Source: Pseudoxanthobacter soli DSM 19599 (GTDB taxonomy: Bacteria > Pseudomonadota > Alphaproteobacteria > Rhizobiales > Segnochrobactraceae). From it: a DNA stretch of 64,000 bases. The notes under the pieces were generated by a model, which was not told where the DNA came from, ran no database searches, and saw nothing but the letters and a program-made list of their open reading frames with translations. The stretch is taken from assembly GCF_900148505.1 (NCBI RefSeq), contig NZ_FRXO01000003.1, positions 1 through 64,000 of the forward strand. Reading direction: 5' to 3'. Shown here in pieces: positions 57,226 through 64,000 of the stretch (the first letter of the stretch is position 1; each line of letters begins with the position of its first letter). The translations under genes and the position numbers were made by a program.

Positions 57226-57259
57226 CGAAAAAAGACCGGTCGCGGGTGCGACCGGTCTT
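57226..57259 (-). terminator. intrinsic terminator of typA
   Basis: On the minus strand AAGACCGGTCGC, loop ACCC, GCGACCGGTCTT followed by TTTTCG: a 12-bp perfect stem with a T-run, 70 nt past the typA stop. Confidence 0.9.
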
Positions 57260-57328
57260 ACGATGCTCTTCGACTGCCAGCGGCGGCGCGCGATGCGCGC
57301 CGGCTTCAGTTTCAGACCGCTTCCTTGC

Positions 57329-59146
<1,818 letters not shown>

Positions 59147-59418
59147 TGGAAGCACCAAAAAGCGGGCGTAGCTCAGCCGCGCCCGCTTGTCCTCGTTTCG
59201 CGGCGCAATATAACCATCGCCGGGCGAAGGGCAAGGGCTTGTGCGGCGCACCGGTTCATCAGGCCATGCAATCCTCGCGCCGGAGGGTTGCACCCTTGTG
59301 ACGACAGCAGTTTTTGACGTGGCTCATCGTAATTTGTAACAGTTCCTTATTATAGGCTTCGGATCCGCTCGGGACGAGCGGTCTCTCGACCGGCACGCGC
59401 CGGCAAACGGAAGGCATC

Positions 59419-59916
59419 ATGACGACCTCCTCCGCCCGTGAAATGCCCCTGGGCTTTCTCTTGTCCGATGCCCAACGGCTGATCAGGAACCAGTTCGACG
59501 CGGCAGCGGAGGCCGCGGGTCTCGGCCTGACGGCGGGCGAGGCCCGCACCCTCGGTCACATCTCCAAGCTCGAAGGGCGGCGGCAGAGCGTGCTGGCCGA
59601 ATACATGAACATCGATCCGATGACGCTCGTGTCCTATCTCGACCGGCTGGAGGCGGCCGGTCTCGTCGAGCGCCAGCCCGACCCGGCCGACCGGCGGGCG
59701 AAGATCGTGCGGCTGACGCCGAAGTCCGAGCCGGTGGTGCGCAAGATCCGCGAAGTCGGCCGCCAGGTGCGCGACCAGGCCACGGAAGGCCTCGACGACG
59801 ACGATGTCGCCCGCTTCGTCGCCTACCTGACGCGGATGATCGAGAATCTCGGCGGCGACTCGTCCAAGATCGGCGACTGCAAGACCCCCCGGGCGTCGGC
59901 GACGCAACGGTCCTGA
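59419..59916 (+). CDS. MarR-family transcriptional regulator
   Basis: A 165-residue regulator. Dimerisation helix FLLSDAQRLIRNQFDAAAEAAG, then the winged helix GEARTLGHISKLEGRRQSVLA, recognition helix MTLVSYLDRLEAAGLVERQPDP and wing DRRAKIVRLTPKSEPV, with the conserved D-x-R-x-K of MarR. It is divergent from typA. The AT-rich 59310-59355 region upstream, with TTGACG at 59314-59319, is likely its promoter and possible autoregulatory site. Ligand unknown. Confidence 0.93.
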   Translation: MTTSSAREMPLGFLLSDAQRLIRNQFDAAAEAAGLGLTAGEARTLGHISKLEGRRQSVLAEYMNIDPMTLVSYLDRLEAAGLVERQPDPADRRAKIVRLTPKSEPVVRKIREVGRQVRDQATEGLDDDDVARFVAYLTRMIENLGGDSSKIGDCKTPRASATQRS

Positions 59917-60084
59917 GCGTCCGTCCCGCCCCTGCGGGGGCCCAGCCCGCGCGCCGCGACGGCCCTTCAGCCGGGCGGATGCACGGAAATCCACCGGGAA
60001 GCGGCGTCTTGCACAGGCAGCACGAGAGACCCGCTTGACAGGTCGCATCCCGGCACACTAAATCCGCGTGCCTTCGGCGAAGGC

Positions 60085-60160
60085 GGGGCCGTAGCTCAGA
60101 TGGGAGAGCGCTGCAATCGCACTGCAGAGGTCAGGGGTTCGATTCCCCTCGGCTCCACCA
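60085..60160 (+). tRNA. tRNA-Ala(CGC)
   Basis: GGGGCCG pairs with CGGCTCC, giving the G3-U70 wobble that identifies alanine tRNA. The anticodon stem CTGCA/TGCAG encloses ATCGCAC with anticodon CGC. The T-arm GGGGTTCGATTCCCC and an encoded CCA (60158-60160) complete it. Confidence 0.96.
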
Positions 60161-60399
60161 ATTCCCCGATGCCGAAGGCCGTGACGATGTCCTTCCGTCA
60201 CACGCTGAACACGCCGTCATAATCCCTTCCGCGACATGTTTTTGCCCGGGTCGAGGTCGGCCTGATCGTTTTCGGTCGCCGGTCTGATCGCGTTATACCG
60301 CCGCGGCCGAGGCAATCGCGTTCACCATTCCACCGGAACGGGATTGTCAGGCGCCAAGCCGCAGTGTCGAATGGCGGCCTTCACGTTTTCGAGGCCGCG

Positions 60400-61257
60400 A
60401 TGTTCCGCCCTTCCTTCGCCTTTTCCATTCCGTTGCTGGCGGTTGGCCTGCTCATGTCTCCGCTCGCGCCATCGGCGGCGCCGGAGGCCGTCGCGGCCGA
60501 GGCCGCGCCGCAGAAGCGCGCGGCGCCGACGCCGCAGGAAGTCGCCTGGGCCTTTTCCGACGACGAAATCATCGACGGCTTCATGCGCACGGTGTTCGGC
60601 AGCGAAGGGCCGGAAGCCACCGTCGAGGCCAATGCGCAGGTTCACAAGTTCGCCGGGCCGATCAATGTGCGCATCGTCAGCCAGTCGCGCTTCGACGACC
60701 GTCGCGCGTTCGTGGTGAAATTCATCGACACCCTGCGCCGCACGGTGCCCAACCTGCCGATCCGCGTCACCAAATCGGCCGACAAAGCCAACATGACGGT
60801 CTATCTCGTCGATCGCAGCCAGTACCAGCCGATGGTCAAGGCCATCGTCGGCGAGCGGCCCGACGCGAGCTTCATGGAAGAGAACAACTGCTCCGCGCTC
60901 GCCAGCGGCGAATATTCCGGCGTGATCAACAAGGCGATCGTCTTCATCGTCGTCAACGAAGGCTATCGTGCCTTCCGGCACTGCATGGTCGAAGAGATCA
61001 CCCAGAGTCTTGGCCCGGTGAACGACAGTTCGGAACTGCCCTATTCCATCTACAACGACTATTCCGACGTCGACGGTTTCGGCATCTTCGACTGGTTTAT
61101 CGTGACCACGCTCTACGACAAGCGGATCAAGCCGGGCATGAGCGCCACGGCGGCGATGGAGGTGCTGCCCGCCGCCATCGCCGATGCCCGCAAGAAGCTC
61201 TACAAGCTCGTGGAGCGCAAGATCATCCCGCCCGGCGGCGTGCGCGCACCGCAATGA
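60400..61257 (+). CDS. DUF2927 family secreted protein
   Basis: A 285-residue protein. ATG at 60400 was chosen because GAGG lies 5 nt upstream and a signal peptide follows directly (FAFSIPLLAVGLLMSPLAPSAA). The mature part carries MRTVFGSEGPEATVEANAQVHKF, RTVPNLPIRVTKSADKANM and the conserved FRHCMVEEITQSLGPVNDS near the end, as in DUF2927 proteins of alphaproteobacteria. The H-C-x3-EE-x2-Q-x-LG region looks like a possible metal-binding or active site; that is inference. Function unknown. Confidence 0.8.
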   Translation: MFRPSFAFSIPLLAVGLLMSPLAPSAAPEAVAAEAAPQKRAAPTPQEVAWAFSDDEIIDGFMRTVFGSEGPEATVEANAQVHKFAGPINVRIVSQSRFDDRRAFVVKFIDTLRRTVPNLPIRVTKSADKANMTVYLVDRSQYQPMVKAIVGERPDASFMEENNCSALASGEYSGVINKAIVFIVVNEGYRAFRHCMVEEITQSLGPVNDSSELPYSIYNDYSDVDGFGIFDWFIVTTLYDKRIKPGMSATAAMEVLPAAIADARKKLYKLVERKIIPPGGVRAPQ

Positions 61258-61274
61258 GCGGACCCGGCGCTGGC

Positions 61275-61400
61275 TGCTTTCCGGCCTGACGAAATCATCG
61301 GATCGACCAGAAATGATCGCGACACAGCGGCTTGATCATATCCTGCCGCTTGACCAGAGCCTGGCCGTTCAGAGCGAACCGATCGCGACGGGACATGCGC
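61275..61400 (-). repeat. dispersed intergenic repeat, copy F (degenerate)
   Basis: Reverse orientation like copies B and C: GCTTTCCGGCCTGACGAAATCATCGGATCGACCAGAAATGATCGC, then CTTGATCATATCCTG, CGTTCAGAGCGAACCGATCGCGACGGGACATGCGC in short pieces follow the family order. The ends have decayed. It separates convergent DUF2927 and DUF2076 genes. Confidence 0.62.
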
Positions 61401-61537
61401 CAAAGCGCGATCGCGTTGCGGCGCGATTCGCAGCCCGCTGCTGACGGAACGGCTGAGGCGGCCTGGCGCCGCCTCGCCTATCGCCATCGCACCGGCCGAT
61501 GGCCCCGCCGGGCCGGATCGCCGCCGGCGAGCCGCCG

Positions 61538-62503
61538 TCAGATCCAGCTGCTGTCGTCGCCGCCGCCGAGATCGCCGCCGGCGTCCCAGCCCTGATCCTG
61601 GCCGCCATCGTCCTGACCGGCATCGTAACCGGCATCCTGAACGTTCGGATCCTGGGCACCCGGGTCTTGAGCGCCCAGGTCTTGAGCGCCCGGGTCTTGA
61701 GCGCCCGGATCCTGCGCGTTGACATCGTTGCCCCACACGCCGCCGTCGCGGCCGGCGTCGGCCACCTGATCGCCCCCCGCGGAATCGCCCCAGGGCGAGG
61801 CCGCGGTCGGCTCCTCGATGATGGTTTCGTTGTTCACGACCTCCTCGGTCGGACTGGCACCGCCAAAGCCGGAGAACATCGAGCGCGCGGCATCGGCCAG
61901 AAGCGCGCCGCCGACGACGCCGAGCGCGATCTGCCCGGCACCGGAGAGGAAGCCGCCCATGCCCGACGACCGTCCGCCGAACGAGGGGACGCTGGTCGCC
62001 GGCCGCCCGTCGACGGAAGGTCCGCCGCTCCAGCCGGCAGGCCCCGCGGCGGAACCCATCCCCGGGTTCATGCCAGCGTTCATCCCGGTGTTCATGCCGG
62101 CGTTCATGCCGGAACCCGCGCCGAGGCGCGCGGCACCCTGATCGACCGGCTGGCTCGACACGGCATTGCGGCTCTGCGGCAGGCCGCCGGCCGCCGGCAG
62201 CGGGCCACGCGCGGCGGGCAGGTCGCCCGCCGTCCACGGCGCGAAGCTGCCGCCGCTCCGGTTGGCCGGCGAACCGGCCTCCTTCGCCGCCGCGATTTCC
62301 TTCTCAAGACCGGAGATGCGCGCCTCGGCGGACTTGAGCGCGTGATCCTGCACCACGATGGTCTGTGCCATCGCGTAGGCCGCGCCGGGATTGGCCGCCA
62401 TGCGCTCGGCGATGAAACGCTCGGCCTCCGGATCGCGCGGGCCGTCGGCCCGGCCGAGGCGTTCGAACAGATCGGCGATCAACTGCTGTTCCTGGGGCGT
62501 CAT
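61538..62503 (-). CDS. DUF2076 family protein with two low-complexity repeat tracts
   Basis: A 321-residue protein. The N-terminus MTPQEQQLIADLFERLGRAD, then RFIAERMAANPGAAYAMAQTI and a short coiled coil (LKSAEARISGLEKEIAAAK) is the DUF2076 signature, described as a periplasmic ligand-binding-sensor-like domain though no signal peptide is seen. Next come GMNAGMNTGMNAGMNPGMG (~132-150), a single hydrophobic stretch (~181-205), and a C-terminal tract of GAQDP units (~263-287) and an acidic Gly/Asp tail. Both tracts are clear tandem DNA repeats (12-nt and 15-nt units). Function unknown. Confidence 0.85.
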   Translation of the reverse strand: MTPQEQQLIADLFERLGRADGPRDPEAERFIAERMAANPGAAYAMAQTIVVQDHALKSAEARISGLEKEIAAAKEAGSPANRSGGSFAPWTAGDLPAARGPLPAAGGLPQSRNAVSSQPVDQGAARLGAGSGMNAGMNTGMNAGMNPGMGSAAGPAGWSGGPSVDGRPATSVPSFGGRSSGMGGFLSGAGQIALGVVGGALLADAARSMFSGFGGASPTEEVVNNETIIEEPTAASPWGDSAGGDQVADAGRDGGVWGNDVNAQDPGAQDPGAQDLGAQDPGAQDPNVQDAGYDAGQDDGGQDQGWDAGGDLGGGDDSSWI

Positions 62504-62628
62504 GGCTGTGCTGCTCGCTTTCCTTATCCCGGCACGTCCGGCCGAAACCGAAGATAGGCATCCACCGTGGCAACCGCAGGACACTCGCAAAAATATGAGG
62601 GCGTCACCGAAAGGCGTCCTGCCGGCTT

Positions 62629-63318
62629 TCAGCCGGCGGGAACCGCCTCGCGCGCGGCGATCGCCACCTGGTTGAGACAGGCCGCCCAGATTTCTCCCGC
62701 GCGCTTCGCATGGAGGTGGTGGTTGCGCGGGTCGCGGCGGCGATAGAGATCGGCGACGGTGCCCGTCTCGGGATCGATCACCGCATCGGCGATGCACACG
62801 AACGGCAGCCCGCGCGCATCGGCACCCTGCCGCAGGCGCTCGTTGTAGGCGAGCGTCAGCCGGGTCCGCTCGGCGAGCGTGGTGGTCACCTCGCGCCTGA
62901 GATGCGCGACCTCGCCCCAGTCCTGGCCGTCGCGGATGGTTGGCACCGTCGCCCCGGTGACGACGAGGCTCGGATAGCCCGCCGCGAGGACGCGATCGAC
63001 GAAGGCGAAATAGCTCGTGATCGAGACGTCCATCTGGTCTGCGACCGGCACGCCGTATTTCTCGGCCCGGTACCAGATGACGAAGCCGCAATCGACCTCG
63101 CCGAGCTGCATCACCGGAATGACGCCAGGTCGCGGCGGCAGCAGCGCCGCCTCGAACTGCCGCCGCGCGCCCGTGACGCTTTCAAGCTTGGTGAGGCCCA
63201 TGGCGGTCGCGCCGCGCACCTCGTGAAACTCTGCCGGCCTGTCGATCAACCCGAGTTCCGCCGCCCTGCGGAACGCCGAAATGTGACTGTCGCCGAAGAT
63301 CAGCCAACGCACATCCAT
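62629..63318 (-). CDS. SGNH/GDSL-hydrolase-like protein
   Basis: A 229-residue protein. GGGGGAGAG immediately precedes the ATG at 63316-63318. The opening VRWLIFGDSHISAFRRA places a serine in a GDS block at residues ~10-12, and a His-rich DPRNHHLHAKRAGE near the C-terminus could supply the catalytic His, as in SGNH hydrolases. GEVDCGFVIWY may carry the oxyanion region. No signal peptide. Similar cytoplasmic proteins occur in polysaccharide or glycan gene sets, but no such neighbours are seen; substrate unknown. Confidence 0.7.
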   Translation of the reverse strand: MDVRWLIFGDSHISAFRRAAELGLIDRPAEFHEVRGATAMGLTKLESVTGARRQFEAALLPPRPGVIPVMQLGEVDCGFVIWYRAEKYGVPVADQMDVSITSYFAFVDRVLAAGYPSLVVTGATVPTIRDGQDWGEVAHLRREVTTTLAERTRLTLAYNERLRQGADARGLPFVCIADAVIDPETGTVADLYRRRDPRNHHLHAKRAGEIWAACLNQVAIAAREAVPAG

Positions 63319-63572
63319 CTCTCCCCCGAAAGATCTTCCCGGCTTAACCGCCGCCCCGCGGTTTGTTGCCGGTCCGCCCTTACTGTCGCGGCCGGAGATG
63401 CCGGCACGCAGACGCCTCGGCATGGTACAAGATACGGTGCCTATGCCGTCAACCCGTGTGAGCGATCTGTGCGCACCGGAACGGCTTTCCAGGCTGTGCG
63501 GTTGTTGAAGGCGCTCGCTTCCGAACGGCAGCGTGTGGCATTTTCCCCCCGGCAGCCCCACCTCTGGCGATC

Positions 63573-64000
63573 ATGGCAGTTTTCGGCATCTCCTCCCCCG
63601 ACCGTCGCCTGCGCCCGTCCGATCTGCTCGCACGGGTGCCGGGCGGCCTTGCCGCGCCGCCGGCCGGGGCGATGATCGACCCGGCGCGCGGCGTGGAGCT
63701 GGCGCTCGTCACCCACGGCCATTCCGATCACGCGCGCGCCGGTCACGACACCGTGGTCGCGACCGCCGAGACGCTGGCGATCATGGCGGCCCGGCTCGGC
63801 CGCACCTTCGCCCGCCGCACCGTCACCGCGCGCTATGGCGAGCCGATGCGGATCGGCGAGGCGACGGTGACGTTCTTCCCGGCCGGGCACGTGCTCGGCT
63901 CGGCGCAGATCCTGATCGAGGCCGGCGGGGCGCGGGCCGTGGTGTCGGGCGACTACAAGCGCCAGGCGGATCCGACCTGCCTGCCGTTCGAGGTGGTGCC
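63573..64000 (+). CDS. ligase-associated DNA exonuclease, MBL fold (partial, runs off right edge)
   Basis: The first 142 residues of a metallo-beta-lactamase-fold protein. LALVTHGHSDHARAGHDTVV contains the metal motif HxHxDH, and FFPAGHVLGSAQILIEAG then VVSGDYKRQADPTC match the beta-CASP exonuclease usually encoded next to an ATP-dependent DNA ligase and an Lhr-type helicase in proteobacteria. Those partners would lie right of the window. The frame is open to the last base. TTG or GTG starts just upstream are possible. Confidence 0.85.
   Translation, partial: MAVFGISSPDRRLRPSDLLARVPGGLAAPPAGAMIDPARGVELALVTHGHSDHARAGHDTVVATAETLAIMAARLGRTFARRTVTARYGEPMRIGEATVTFFPAGHVLGSAQILIEAGGARAVVSGDYKRQADPTCLPFEVV

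Overview
The window reads as chromosomal DNA of a high-GC (roughly 68-70 percent by eye) alphaproteobacterium, most likely a member of Hyphomicrobiales (Rhizobiales). Reasons: the gene order hisB-DUF2628-hisH-hisA-hisF-hisE-coaA, a BA14K-type small secreted protein, DUF2794, DUF2076 and DUF2927 proteins, a maeB malic enzyme with a phosphotransacetylase-like tail, and a PrsD/PrsE-type secretion pair. No genus can be named from sequence alone.

Layout. 1-9231 (minus) is the N-terminal 3,077 codons of one giant autotransporter-type protein built from 66-88 residue beta-helix repeats; its C-terminus lies beyond the left edge. 9.5-10.2 kb holds an IS3-type transposase remnant and tRNA-Leu(CAA). 10.4-16.1 kb carries a chemotaxis receptor, aroK-aroB, a TerB-like protein and a class I glutamine amidotransferase. 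16.3-22.7 kb (minus) carries a Tat-type class D beta-lactamase, dapB-gpmA-acetyltransferase and mutS. 22.9-30.8 kb (plus) is metabolic core: maeB, the his operon, coaA and pyrF. 30.9-33.0 kb is a divergent tetR/MFS pair around a perfect operator-like palindrome. 33.2-37.5 kb is a sulfate ABC importer (sbp-cysT-cysW-cysA). 37.6-40.8 kb has DUF2794, rlmB, a BA14K protein and tRNA-Thr(TGT).

40.8-43.3 kb contains stretches of lower GC: a 3D-fold lipoprotein, an ArsC/YffB-like protein, a gene-free 500-nt stretch that looks like a promoter-driven structured RNA, and a small winged-helix protein. 43.3-50.7 kb is a YbaK deacylase, then a TctD-like regulator, a histidine kinase fused to a periplasmic binding protein, and a tctCBA tricarboxylate transporter. 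50.9-56.2 kb holds a second YbaK, a 2-hydroxyacid dehydrogenase and the type I secretion pair. 56.2-64 kb holds a phosphatase, typA, a MarR regulator, tRNA-Ala(CGC), DUF2927, DUF2076 and SGNH proteins, and the start of a ligase-associated exonuclease.

Points most worth following up: the candidate non-coding RNA at 42.27-42.59 kb; the kinase-binding-protein fusion beside tctCBA; a dispersed ~115-nt intergenic repeat with TAGAGC/GCTCTA ends, seen six times; and the higher-order duplications in the giant autotransporter. I found no CRISPR array, prophage, rRNA operon or intact insertion sequence.
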